Assembly: GCA_023678885.1 (NCBI GenBank)
Contig: JAHCLQ010000811.1
Span: forward strand, 62,001 to 126,000
Source of the DNA: Pogostemon cablin
Lineage: Eukaryota; Streptophyta; Magnoliopsida; Lamiales; Lamiaceae
Length of the DNA: 64,000 nt
Direction of reading: 5' to 3'
The notes under the pieces were generated by a model. That model did no database searches. It worked only from the letters and a program-made list of their open reading frames with translations, and was not told the origin of the DNA. Shown piece after piece: positions 29,758-43,779 of this stretch. How positions within the stretch are numbered: the stretch's first letter is position 1; each line of letters starts with the position of its first letter. Position numbers and translations under genes: made by a program.

Positions 29758-31751
29758 ATGCATCAAAACGAAGGACATGTTGATCGTAGTGAAGTAAATA
29801 TGTATCAAAATGAAGTAAATTTGCATCGAAACGAAAAAAATATTGATCGTAATGAAGTAAATATACATCAAAATGAAGAAAATATGCATCGAAACGAAAG
29901 AAATATGCATCAAAACGAATTAAATATGCATAATAATTTGAATCAAAATGAAGTAAATATGAATCGAAACGTGAAAATGAGCATCAAAATGAAGTAAATA
30001 CGCGTCAAAATGAAAGAAATATGCATCGAAACGAAGGAAATGTTGATTGTAATGAGGTAATTATGCATCAAAATAATGTAAATATGCATCGAAACGAAGA
30101 AAATGTTGATCGTGATGAAGTAAATATGCATCAAAATGATGTAAATATGCATCGAAACGAAGGAAATGTTGATCGTAATGAAGTAAAAATGTTGATCGTA
30201 ATGAAGTAAATATGCATCAAAATGAAGGAAATAAGCATAAAAATTAAGTAAATATGCATCAAAATTAAAAAAATATGAATCAAAACGAAGGAAATGTTGA
30301 TCGAAATGAAGTAAATATGTATCAAAATGAAGAAAATATGCATCAAAATGATGTAAATATACATCAAAACGAAGGAAATATGCATCGAATCTAAGGAAAT
30401 GTTAATCGTAATAAAGGAAGTATGCATCAAATGAAGGAAATATGCATCGAAACGAAGGAAATATTGACCGTAATGAAGTAAATATGCATCAAAATGAAGG
30501 AAATATGCATCAAAACGAAGGAAATATGCATCAAAATGAAGTAAATATGCATAAAAATGAAGGAAATATGCATCAAAACGAAGGAAATGTTTCTCGTAAT
30601 GAAGTAAATATGCATCAAAATGAATGAAATACGCATCGAAATGAAGTAAATATTCATCAAAATAAAGTAAATATACCTCAAAACGAAGGAAATATGCATC
30701 ATAATGAAGGAAATATGCATCGAATCAAAGGAAATGTTGATCGTAATGAAGTAAATATGCATCAACATGAAGGAAATATGAATCGAAATAAAGGACATGT
30801 TGATCGTAGTGAAGTAAATATGCATCAAAATGAAGTAAATTTGAATCAAAACGAAGGAAATTTTGATCATAATAAAGTAAATATCCATCGAAATATAGTA
30901 AATATGCATAGAAACGAATGAAATGTGAATCATAATTTAGTAAATATGCATCAGAATAAAGTAAATATCAATCGGAACAAAAGAAATATGCATCGAAATG
31001 AAGTAAATATGTATAAAAATTTGAGTCAAAATGAAGTAAATATGCATCGAAACAAGAAAATGAGCTTCAAAATGAAGTAAATATGCATCGAAACGAAAGA
31101 AATATGCATCAAAACGAAGGAAATATTGATCATAATGAGGTAAATATGCATCAAAATAAAATAAATAGCATCAAAATGAAGGAAATGTTGATCGTAATGA
31201 AGTAAATATCCATCAAAATGAAGTAAATATGTATCGAAACGAAGGAAATATTGATCGTAATGTAGTAAATATGCATCGAAATGACGGAAATATGCATCGA
31301 AACGAAGGAAATGTTGATCGTAATGAAGTAAGTATGCATCAAAATGAAGAAAATATGCATCAAAATGAAGTAAATATGTATCAAAATGAAGGAAATATGA
31401 ATCAAAACGAAGGATATGTTAATCGTAATGAAGTAAATATGAATCAAAATGAAGGAAATATACATCGAAATGAAGTAAATATGCATCAAAATGAAGTAAA
31501 TATACATCAAAACAAAGGAAATATGCATCAAAATGAAGGAAATATGCACCTAATCGAAGGAAATGGTAATCTTAATGAAGTAAATATGCATCAAAATGAA
31601 GGAAATATTCATCGAAATGAAGTAAATATGCATCAAATGAAGTAAATATACATCAAAACGAAGGAAATAAGCATCAAAATTAAGGAAATATGCATCGAAT
31701 CGAAGGAAATGTTGATCTTAATGAAGTAAATATGCATTAAATGAAGGAAAT
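29758..31751 (+). repeat. Monomer copy 16, A/B recombinant (lacks 21-bp, has 42-bp marker)
   Basis: Length 1,994 bp. The 21-bp A marker is absent (the sequence passes straight to CATCGAATCTAAGG near 30,382), but the 42-bp A marker is present near 31,490-31,530. The length equals B plus 42. It carries ATACCTCAAAACG near 30,673, GGAAATTTTGATCATAAT near 30,858, GAAGTAAGTATG near 31,326 and GAAATGGTAATC near 31,561. All four recur in copy 19, 5,983 bp downstream. Confidence 0.88.
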
Positions 31752-33767
31752 ATGCATCAAAACGAAGGACATGTTGATCGTAGTGAAGTAAATATGTATC
31801 AAAATGAAGTAAATTTGCATCGAAACGAAAAAAATATTGATCGTAATGAAGTAAATATACATCAAAATGAAGAAAATATGCATCGAAACGAAATAAATAT
31901 GCATCAAAACGAGTTAAATATGCATAATAATTTGAATCAAAATGAAGTAAATATGAATCGAAACGTGAAAATGAGCATCAAAATGAAGTAAATACGCGTC
32001 AAAATGAAAGAAATATGCATCGAAACGAAGGAAATGTTGATCGTAATGAGGTAATTATGCATCAAAATAATGTAAATATGCATCGAAACGAAGAAAATGT
32101 TGATCGTGATGAAGTAAATATGCATCAAAATGATGTAAATATGCATCGAAACGAAGGAAATGTTGATCGTAATGAAGTAAAAATGTTGATCGTAATGAAG
32201 TAAATATGCATCAAAATGAAGGAAATAAGCATAAAAATTAAGTAAATATGCATCAAAATTAAAAAAATATGAATCAAAACGAAGGAAATGTTGATCGTAA
32301 TGAAGTAAATATGTATCAAAATGAAGAAAATATGCATCAAAATTATGTAAATATACATCAAAACGAAGGAAATATGCATCAAAATTAAGAAAATATGCAT
32401 CGAATCTAAGGAAATGTTAATCGTAATAAAGGAAATATGCATCAAATGAAGGAAATATGCATCGAAACGAAGGAAATATTGACCGTAATGAAGTAAATAT
32501 GCATCAAAATGAAGGAAATATGCATCAAAACGAAGGAAATATGCATCAAAATGAAGTAAATATGCATAAAAATGAAGGAAATATGCATCAAAACGAAGGA
32601 AATGTTTCTCGTAATGAAGTAAATATGCATCAAAATTAATGAAATACGCATCAAAATGAAGTAAATATTCATCAAAATAAAGTAAATATACATCAAAACG
32701 AAGGAAATATGCATCATAATGAAGGAAATATGCATCGAATCGAAGGAAATGTTGATCGTAATGAAGTAAATATGCATCAACATGAAGAAAATATGAATCG
32801 AAATAAAGGACATGTTGATCGTAGTGAAGTTAAATATGCATCAAAATGAAGAAAATTTGAATCAAAACGAAGGAAATGTTGATCATAATAAAGTAAATAT
32901 CCATCGAAATATAGTAAATATGCATAGAAACGAATGAAATGTGAATCATAATTTAGTAAATATGCATCAGAATAAAGTAAATATCAATCGAAACAAAAGA
33001 AATATGCATCGAAATGAACTAAATATGTATAAAAATTTGAATCAAAATGAAGTAAATATGCATCGAAACAAGAAAATGAGCTTCAAAATGAAGTAAATAT
33101 GCATCGAAACGAAAGAAATATGCATCAAAACGAAGGAAATATTGATCATAATGAGGTAAATATGCATCAAAATAAAATAAATAGCATCAAAATGAAGGAA
33201 ATGTTGATCGTAATGAAGTAAATATCCATCAAAATGAAGTAAATATGTATCGAAACGAAGGAAATATTGATCGTAATGTAGTAAATATGCATCGAAATGA
33301 CGGAAATATGCATCGAAACGAAGGAAATGTTGATCGTAATGAAGTAAATATGCATCAAAATGAAGAAAATATGCATCAAAATGAAGTAAATATTTATCAA
33401 AATGAAGGAAATATGAATCAAAACGAAGGACATGTTGATCGTAATGAAGTAAATATTAATCAAAATGAAGGAAATATACATCGAAATGAAGTAAATATGC
33501 ATCAAAATGAAGTAAATATACATCAAAACAAAGGAAATATGCATCAAAATGAAGGAAATATGCACCTAATCGAAGGAAATGCTAATCTTAAAGAAGCAAA
33601 TATGCATCAAAATGAAGGAAATATTCATCGAAATGAAGTAAATATGCATCAAATGAAGTAAATATACATCAAAACGAAGGAAATAAGCATCAAAATTAAG
33701 GAAATATGCATCGAATCGAAGGAAATGTTGATCTTAATGAAGTAAATATGCATTAAATGAAGGAAAT
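31752..33767 (+). repeat. Monomer copy 17, A form with 1-bp insertion
   Basis: Length 2,016 bp. Both A markers are present. A single extra T near 32,830 (GTAGTGAAGTTAAATATG against GTAGTGAAGTAAATATG elsewhere) makes it 1 bp longer than every other A form and shifts the local unit phase. CATCAAAATTAATG near 32,633 and GAACTAAATATG near 33,017 are private changes. Confidence 0.88.
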
Positions 33768-35740
33768 ATGCATCAAAACGAAGGACATGTTGATCGTAGT
33801 GAAGTAAATATGTATCAAAATGAAGTAAATTTGCATCGAAACGAAAAAAATATTGATCGTAATGAAGTAAATATACATCAAAATGAAGAAAATATGCATC
33901 GAAACGAAAGAAATATGCATCAAAACGAATTAAATATGCATAATAATTTGAATCAAAATGAAGTAAATATGAATCGAAACGTGAAAATGAGCATCAAAAT
34001 GAAGTAAATACGCGTCAAAATGAAAGAAATATGCATCGAAACGATGGAAATGTTGATCGTAATGAGGTAATTATGCATCAAAATAATGTAAATATGCATC
34101 GAAACGAAGAAAATGTTGATCGTGATGAAGTAAATATGCATCAAAATGATGTAAATATGCATCGAAACGAAGGAAATGTTGATCGTAATGAAGTAAAAAT
34201 GTTGATCGTAATGAAGTAAATATGCATCAAAATGAAGGAAATAAGCATAAAAATTTAGTAAATATGCATCAAAATTAAAAAAATATGAATCAAAACGAAG
34301 GAAATGTTGATCGTAATGAAGTAAATATGTATCAAAATGAAGAAAATATGCATCAAAATGATGTAAATATACATCAAAACGAAGGAAATATGCATCAAAA
34401 TTAAGAAAATATGCATCGAATCGAAGGAAATGTTAATCGTAATAAAGGAAATATGCATCAAATGAAGGAAATATGCATCAAAACTAAGGAAATATTGACC
34501 GTAATGAAGTAAATATGCATCAAAATGAAGGAAATATGCATCAAAACGAAGGAAATATGCATCAAAATGAAGTAAATATGCATAAAAATGAAGGAAATAT
34601 GCATCAAAACGAAGGAAATGTTTCTCGTAATTAAGTAAATATGCATCAAAATGAATGAAATACGCATCGAAATGAAGTAAATATTCATCAAAATAAAGTA
34701 AATATACATCAAAACGAAGGAAATATGCATCATAATGAAGGAAATATGCATCGAATCAAAGGAAATGTTGATCGTAATGAAGTAAATATGCATCAACATG
34801 AAGGAAATATGAATCGAAATAAAGGACATGTTGATCGTAGTGAAGTAAATATGCATCAAAATGAAGTAAATTTGAATCAAAACGAAGGAAATGTTGATCA
34901 TAATAAAGTAAATATCCATCGAAATATAGTAAATATGCATAGAAACGAATGAAATGTGAATCATAATTTAGTAAATATGCATCAGAATAAAGTAAATATC
35001 AATCGGAACAAAAGAAATATGCATCGAAATGAAGTAAATATGTATAAAAATTTGAATCAAAATGAAGTAAATATGCATCGAAACAAGAAAATGAGCTTCA
35101 AAATGAAGTAAATATGCATCGAAACGAAAGAAATATGCATCAAAACGAAGGAAATATTGATCATAATGAGGTAAATATGCATCAAAATAAAATAAATAGC
35201 ATCAAAATGAAGGAAATGTTGATCGTAATGAAGTAAATATCCATCAAAATGAAGTAAATATGTATCGAAACGAAGGAAATATTGATCGTAATGTAGTAAA
35301 TATGCATCGAAATGACGGAAATATGCATCGAAACGAAGGAAATGTTGATCGTAATGAAGTAAATATGCATCAAAATGAAGAAAATATGCATCAAAATGAA
35401 GTAAATATGTATCAAAATGAAGGAAATATGAATCAAAACGAAGGACATGTTGATCGTAATGAAGTAAATATGAATCAAAATGAAGGAAATATACATCGAA
35501 ATGAAGTAAATATGCATCAAAATGAAGGAAATATGCACCTAATCGAAGGAAATGCTAATCTTAATGAAGTAAATATGCATCAAAATGAAGGAAATATTCA
35601 TCGAAATGAAGTAAATATGCATCAAATGAAGTAAATATACATCAAAACGAAGGAAATAAGCATCAAAATTAAGGAAATATGCATCGAATCGAAGGAAATG
35701 TTGATCTTAATGAAGTAAATATGCATTAAATGAAGGAAAT
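33768..35740 (+). repeat. Monomer copy 18, reciprocal A/B recombinant (has 21-bp, lacks 42-bp marker)
   Basis: Length 1,973 bp, equal to B plus 21. The 21-bp A marker is present near 34,396, but the 42-bp marker is missing near 35,515, where the unit ending GAAGG leads directly to the CACCTAATCG unit. This is the reciprocal class to copies 16 and 19. Confidence 0.88.
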
Positions 35741-37734
35741 ATGCATCAAAACGAAGGACATGTTGATCGTAGTGAAGTAAATATGTATCAAAATGAAGTA
35801 AATTTGCATCGAAACGAAAAAAATATTGATCGTAATGAAGTAAATATACATCAAAATGAAGAAAATATGCATCGAAACGAAAGAAATATACATCAAAACG
35901 AATTAAATATGCATAATAATTTGAATCAAAATGAAGTAAATATGAATCGAAACGTGAAAATGAGCATCAAAATGAAGTAAATACGCGTCAAAATGAAAGA
36001 AATATGCATCGAAACGAAGGAAATGTTGATCGTAATGAGGTAATTATGCATCAAAATAATGTAAATATGCATCGAAACGAAGAAAATGTTGATCGTGATG
36101 AAGTAAATATGCATCAAAATGATGTAAATATGCATCGAAACGAAGAAAATGTTGATCGTAATGAAGTAAACATGTTGATCGTAATGAAGTAAATATGCAT
36201 CAAAATGAAGGAAATAAGCATAAAAATTTAGTAAATATGCATCAAAATTAAAAAAATATGAATCAAAACGAAGGAAATGTTGATCGTAATGAAGTAAATA
36301 TGTATCAAAATGAAGAAAATATGCATCAAAATGATGTAAATATACATCAAAACGAAGGAAATATGCATCGAATCTAAGGAAATGTTAATCGTAATAAAGG
36401 AAATATGCATCAAATGAAGGAAATATGCATAGAAACGAAGGAAATATTGACCGTAATGAAGTAAATATGCATCAAAATGAAGGAAATATGCATCAAAACG
36501 AAGGAAATATGCATCAAAATGAAGTAAATATGCATAAAAATGAAGGAAATATGCATCAAAACGAAGGAAATGTTTCTCGTAATGAAGTAAATATGCATCA
36601 AAATGAATGAAATACGCATCGAAATGAAGTAAATATTCATCAAAATAAAGTAAATATACCTCAAAACGAAGGAAATATGCATCATAATGAAGGAAATATG
36701 CATCGAATCAAAGGAAATGTTGATCGTAATGAAGTAAATATGCATCAACATGAAGGAAATATGAATCGAAATAAAGGACATGTTGATCGTAGTGAAGTAA
36801 ATATGCATCAAAATGAAGTAAATTTGAATCAAAACGAAGGAAATTTTGATCATAATAAAGTAAATATCCATCGAAATATAGTAAATATGCATAGAAACGA
36901 ATGAAATGTGAATCATAATTTAGTAAATATGCATCAGAATAAAGTAAATATCAATCGGAACAAAAGAAATATGCATCGAAATGAAGTAAATATGTATAAA
37001 AATTTGAATCAAAATGAAGTAAATATGCATCGAAACAAGAAAATGAGCTTCAAAATGAAGTAAATATGCATCGAAACGAAAGAAATATGCATCAAAACGA
37101 AGGAAATATTGATCATAATGAGGTAAATATGCATCAAAATAAAATAAATAGCATCAAAATGAAGGAAATGTTGATCATAATGAAGTAAATATCCATCAAA
37201 ATGAAGTAAATATGTATCGAAACGAAGGAAATATTGATCGTAATGTAGTAAATATGCATCGAAATGACGGAAATATGCATCGAAACGAAGGAAATGTTGA
37301 TCGTAATGAAGTAAGTATGCATCAAAATGAAGAAAATATGCATCAAAATGAAGTAAATATGTATCAAAATGAAGGAAATATGAATCAAAACGAAGGACAT
37401 GTTGATCGTAATGAAGTAAATATGAATCAAAATGAAGGAAATATACATCGAAATGAAGTAAATATGCATCAAAATGAAGTAAATATACATCAAAACAAAG
37501 GAAATATGCATCAAAATGAAGGAAATATGCACCTAATCGAAGGAAATGGTAATCTTAATGAAGTAAATATGCATCAAAATGAAGGAAATATTCATCGAAA
37601 TGAAGTAAATATGCATCAAATGAAGTAAATATACATCAAAACGAAGGAAATAAGCATCAAAATTAAGGAAATATGCATCGAATCGAAGGAAATGTTGATC
37701 TTAATGAAGTAAATATGCATTAAATGAAGGAAAT
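35741..37734 (+). repeat. Monomer copy 19, A/B recombinant, duplicate of copy 16
   Basis: Length 1,994 bp with the same marker state as copy 16 and the same four private variants, near 36,657, 36,842, 37,313 and 37,547. This places copy 19 in a block duplicated at an offset of 5,983 bp (three monomers). CGAAGAAAATG near 36,143 and GTAAACATGTTG near 36,166 are private. Confidence 0.88.
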
Positions 37735-40700
37735 ATGCATCAAAACGAAGGACATGTTGATCGTAGTGAAGTAAATATGTATCAAAATGAAGTAAATTTG
37801 CATCGAAACGAAAAAAATATTGATCGTAATGAAGTAAATATACATCAAAATGAAGAAAATATGCATCGAAACGAAATAAATATGCATCAAAATGAATTAA
37901 ATATGCATAATAATTTGAATCAAAATGAAGTAAATATGAATCGAAACGTGAAAATGAGCATCAAAATGAAGTAAATACGCGTCAAAATGAAAGAAATATG
38001 CATCGAAACGAAGGAAATGTTGATCGTAATGAGGTAATTATGCATCAAAATAATGTAAATATGCATCGAAACGAAGAAAATGTTGATCGTGATGAAGTAA
38101 ATATGCATCAAAATGATGTAAATATGCATCGAAACGAAGGAAATGTTGATCGTAATGAAGTAAAAATGTTGATCGTAATGAAGTAAATATGCATCAAAAT
38201 GAAGGAAATAAGCATAAAAATTAAGTAAATATGCATCAAAATTAAAAAAATATGAATCAAAACGAAGGAAATGTTGATCGTAATGAAGTAAATATGTATC
38301 AAAATGAAGAAAATATGCATCAAAATGATGTAAATATACATCAAAACGAAGGAAATATGCATCAAAATTAAGAAAATATGCATCGAATCGAAGGAAATGT
38401 TAATCGTAATAAAGGAAATATGCATCAAATGAAGGAAATATGCATCGAAACTAAGGAAATATTGACCGTAATGAAGTAAATATGCATCAAAATGAAGGAA
38501 ATATGCATCAAAACGAAGGAAATATGCATCAAAATGAAGTAAATATGCATAAAAATGAAGGAAATATGCATCAAAACGAAGGAAATGTTTCTCGTAATGA
38601 AGTAAATATGCATCAAAATGAATGAAATACGCATCGAAATGAAGTAAATATTCATCAAAATAAAGTAAATATACATCAAAACGAAGGAAATATGCATCAT
38701 AATGAAGGAAATATGCATCGAATCAAAGGAAATGTTGATCGTAATGAAGTAAATATGCATCAACATGAAGGAAATATGAATCGAAATAAAGGACATGTTG
38801 ATCGTAGTGAAGTAAATATGCATCAAAATGAAGAAAATTTGAATCAAAACGAAGGAAATGTTGATCATAATAAAGTAAATATCCATCGAAATATAGTAAA
38901 TATGCATAGAAACGAATGAAATGTGAATCATAATTTAGTAAATATGCATCAGAATAAAGTAAATATCAATCGGAACAAAAGAAATATGCATCGAAATGAA
39001 GTAAATATGTATAAAAATTTGAATCAAAATGAAGTAAATATGCATCGAAACAAGAAAATGAGCTTCAAAATGAAGTAAATATGCATCGAAACGAAAGAAA
39101 TATGCATCAAAACGAAGGAAATATTGATCATAATGAGGTAAATATGCATCAAAATAAAATAAATAGCATCAAAATGAAGGAAATGTTGATCGTAATGAAG
39201 TAAATATCCATCAAAATGAAGTAAATATGTATCGAAACGAAGGAAATATTGATCGTAATGTAGTAAATATGCATCGAAATGACGGAAATATGCATCGAAA
39301 CGAAGGAAATGTTGATCGTAATGAAGTAAATATGCATCAAAATGAAGAAAATATGCATCAAAATGAAGTAAATATGTATCAAAATGAAGGAAATATGAAT
39401 CAAAAAAAAGGACATGTTGATCGTAATGAAGTAAATATGAATCAAAATGAAGGAGATATACATCGAAATGAAGTAAATATGCATCAAAATGAAGTAAATA
39501 TACATCAAAACAAAGGAAATATGCATCAAAATGAAGGAAATATGCACCTAATTGAAGGAAATGGTAATCTTAATGAAGTAAATATGCATCAAAATGAAGG
39601 AAATATTCATCGAAATGAAGTAAATATGCATCAAATGAAGTAAATATACATCAAAACGAAGGAAATAAGCATCAAAATTAAGGAAATATGCATCGAATCG
39701 AAGGAAATGTTGATCTTAATGAAGTAAATATGTATTAAATGAAGGAAATATGCATCAAAACGAAGGACATGTTGATCGTAGTGAAGTAAATATGTATCAA
39801 AATGAAGTAAATTTGCATCGAAACGAAAAAAATATTGATCGTAATGAAGTAAATATACATCAAAATGAAGAAAATATGCATCGAAACGAAAGAAATATAC
39901 ATCAAAACGAATTAAATATGCATAATAATTTGAATCAAAATGAAGTAAATATGAATCGAAACGTGAAAATGAGCATCAAAATGAAGTAAATACGCGTCAA
40001 AATGAAAGAAATATGCATCGAAACGAAGGAAATGTTGATCGTAATGAGGTAATTACGCATCAAAATAATGTAAATATGCATCGAAACGAAGAAAATGTTG
40101 ATCGTGATGAAGTAAATATGCATCAAAATGATGTAAATATGCATCGAAACGAAGGAAATGTTGATCGTAATGAAGTAAAAATGTTGATCGTAATGAAGTA
40201 AATATGCATCAAAATGAAGGAAATAAGCATAAAAATTAAGTAAATATGCATCAAAATTAAAAAAATATGAATCAAAACGAAGGAAATGTTGATCGTAATG
40301 AAGTAAATATGTATCAAAATGAAGAAAATATGCATCAAAATGATGTAAATATACATCAAAACGAAGAAAATATGCATCAAAATTAAGAAAATATGCATCG
40401 AATCGAAGGAAATGTTAATCGTAATAAAGGAAATATGCATCAAATGAAGGAAATATGCATCGAAACTAAGGAAATATTGATCGTAATGAAGTAAATATGC
40501 ATCAAAATGAAGGAAATATGCATCAAAACGAAGGAAATATGCATCAAAATGAAGTAAATATGCATAAAAATGAAGGAAATATGCATCAAAACGAAGGAAA
40601 TGTTTCTCGTAATGAAGTAAATATGCATCAAAATGAATGAAATACGCATCGAAATGAAGTAAATATTCATCAAAATAAAGTAAATATACATCAAAACGAA

Positions 40701-43700
40701 GGAAATATGCATCATAATGAAGGAAATATGCATCGAATCAAAGGAAATGTTGATCGTAATGAAGTAAATATGCATCAACATGAAGGAAATATGAATCGAA
40801 ATAAAGGACATGTTGATCGTAGTGAAGTAAATATGCATCAAAATGAAGTAAATTTGAATCAAAACGAAGGAAATGTTGATCATAATAAAGTAAATATCCA
40901 TCGAACTATAGTAAATATGCATAGAAACGAATGAAATGTGAATCATAATTTAGTAAATATGCATCAGAATAAAGTAAATATCAATCGGAACAAAAGAAAT
41001 ATGCATCGAAATGAAGTAAATATGTATAAAAATTTGAATCAAAATGAAGTAAATATGCATCGAAACAAGAAAATGAGCTTCAAAATGAAGTAAATATGCA
41101 TCGAAACGAAAGAAATATGCATCAAAACGAAGGAAATATTGATCATAATGAGGTAAATATGCATCAAAATAAAATAAATAGCATCAAAATGAAGGAAATG
41201 TTGATCGTAATGAAGTAAATATCCATCAAAATGAAGTAAATATGTATCGAAACGAAGGAAATATTGATCGTAATGTAGTAAATATGCATCGAAATGACGG
41301 AAATATGCATCGAAACGAAGGAAATGTTGATCGTAATGAAGTAAATATGCATCAAAATGAAGAAAATATGCATCAAAATGAAGTAAATATGTATCAAAAT
41401 GAAGGAAATATGAATCAAAACGAAGGACATGTTGATCGTAATGAAGTAAATATGAATCAAAATGAAGGAAATATACATCGAAATGAAGTAAATATGCATC
41501 AAAATGAAGTAAATATACATCAAAACAAAGGAAATATGCATCAAAATGAAGGAAATATGCACCTAATCGAAGGAAATGCTAATCTTAATGAAGTAAATAT
41601 GCATCAAAATGAAGGAAATATTCATCGAAATGAAGTAAATATGCATCAAATGAAGTAAATATACATCAAAACGAAGGAAATAAGCATCAAAATTAAGGAA
41701 ATATGCATCGAATCGAAGGAAATGTTGATCTTAATGAAGTAAATATGCATTAAATGAAGGAAATATGCATCAAAACGAAGGACATGTTGATCGTAGTGAA
41801 GTAAATATGTATCAAAATGAAGTAAATTTGCATCGAAACGAAAAAAATATTGATCGTAATGAAGTAAATATACATCAAAATGAAGAAAATATGCATCGAA
41901 ACGAAAGAAATATGCATCAAAACGAATTAAATATGCATAATAATTTGAATCAAAATGAAGTAAATATGAATCGAAACGTGAAAATGAGCATCAAAATGAA
42001 GTAAATACGCGTCAAAATGAAAGAAATATGCATCGAAACGAAGGAAATGTTGATCGTAATGAGGTAATTATGCATCAAAATAATGTAAATATGCATCGAA
42101 ACGAAGAAAATGTTGATCGTGATGAAGTAAATATGCATCAAAATGATGTAAATATGCATCGAAACGAAGGAAATGTTGATCGTAATGAAGTAAAAATGTT
42201 GATCGTAATGAAGTAAATATGCATCAAAATGAAGGAAATAAGCATAAAAATTAAGTAAATATGCATCAAAATTAAAAAAATATGAATCAAAACGAAGGAA
42301 ATGTTGATCGTAATGAAGTAAATATGTATCAAAATGAAGAAAATATGCATCAAAATGATGTAAATATACATCAAAACGAAGGAAATATGCATCAAAATTA
42401 AGAAAATATGCATCGAATCGAAGGAAATGTTAATCGTAATAAAGGAAATATGCATCAAATGAAGGAAATATGCATCGAAACGAAGGAAATATTGACCGTA
42501 ATGAAGTAAATATGCATCAAAATGAAGGAAATATGCATCAAAACGAAGGAAATATGCATCAAAATGAAGTAAATATGCATAAAAATGAAGGAAATATGCA
42601 TCAAAACGAAGGAAATGTTTCTCGTAATGAAGTAAATATGCATCAAAATGAATGAAATACGCATCGAAATGAAGTAAATATTCATCAAAATTAAGTAAAT
42701 ATGCATCAAAACGAAGGAAATATGCATCATAATGAAGGAAATATACATCGAATCGAAGGAAATGTTGATCGTAATGAAGTAAATATGCATCAACATGAAG
42801 GAAATATGAATCGAAATAAAGGACATGTTGATCGTAGTGAAGTAAATATGCATCAAAATGAAGTAAATTTGAATCAAAACGAAGGAAATGTTGATCATAA
42901 TAAAGTAAATATCCATCGAAATATAGTAAATATGCATAGAAACGAATGAAATGTGAATCATAATTTAGTAAATATGCATCAGAATAAAGTAAATATCAAT
43001 CGAAACAAAAGAAATATGCATCGAAATGAAGTAAATATGTATAAAAATTTGAATCAAAATGAAGTAAATATGCATCGAAACAAGAAAATGAGCTTCAAAA
43101 TGAAGTAAATATGCATCGAAACGAAAGAAATATGCATCAAAACGAAGGAAATATTGATCATAATGAGGTAAATATGCATCAAAATAAAATAAATAGCATC
43201 AAAATGAAGGAAATGTTGATCGTAATGAAGTAAATATCCATCAAAATGAAGTAAATATGTATCGAAACGAAGGAAATATTGATCGTAATGTAGTAAATAT
43301 GCATCGAAATGACGGAAATATGCATCGAAACGAAGGAAATGTTGATCGTAATGAAGTAAATATGCATCAAAATGAAGAAAATAGGCATCAAAATGAAGTA
43401 AATATGTATCAAAATGAAGGAAATATGAATCAAAACGAAGGACATGTTGATCGTAATGAAGTAAATATGAATCAAAATGAAAGAAATATACATCGAAATG
43501 AAGTAAATATGCATCAAAATGAAGTAAATATACATCAAAACAAAGGAAATATGCATCAAAATGAAGGAAATATGCACCTAATCGAAGGAAATGCTAATCT
43601 TAATGAAGTAAATATGCATCAAAATGAAGGAAATATTCATCGAAATGAAGTAAATATGCATCAAATGAAGTAAATATACATCAAAACGAAGGAAATAAGC

Positions 43701-43779
43701 ATCAAAATTAAGGAAATATGCATCGAATCGAAGGAAATGTTGATCTTAATGAAGTAAATATGCATTAAATGAAGGAAAT
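37735..43779 (+). repeat. Monomer copies 20-22, three consecutive A forms
   Basis: Landmarks at 37,735, 39,750, 41,765 and 43,780 give three spacings of exactly 2,015 bp, so A/B alternation has been lost and A is fixed. Copy 20 shares CGAAATAAATATG near 37,870 with copy 17. Copies 20 and 21 share AATCGGAACAAAAG (near 38,971 and 40,984) with 16, 18 and 19. Copy 22 lacks that variant and instead has the block near 42,688-42,753 found in copies 10 and 14, which suggests conversion or exchange between distant copies. Confidence 0.88.
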
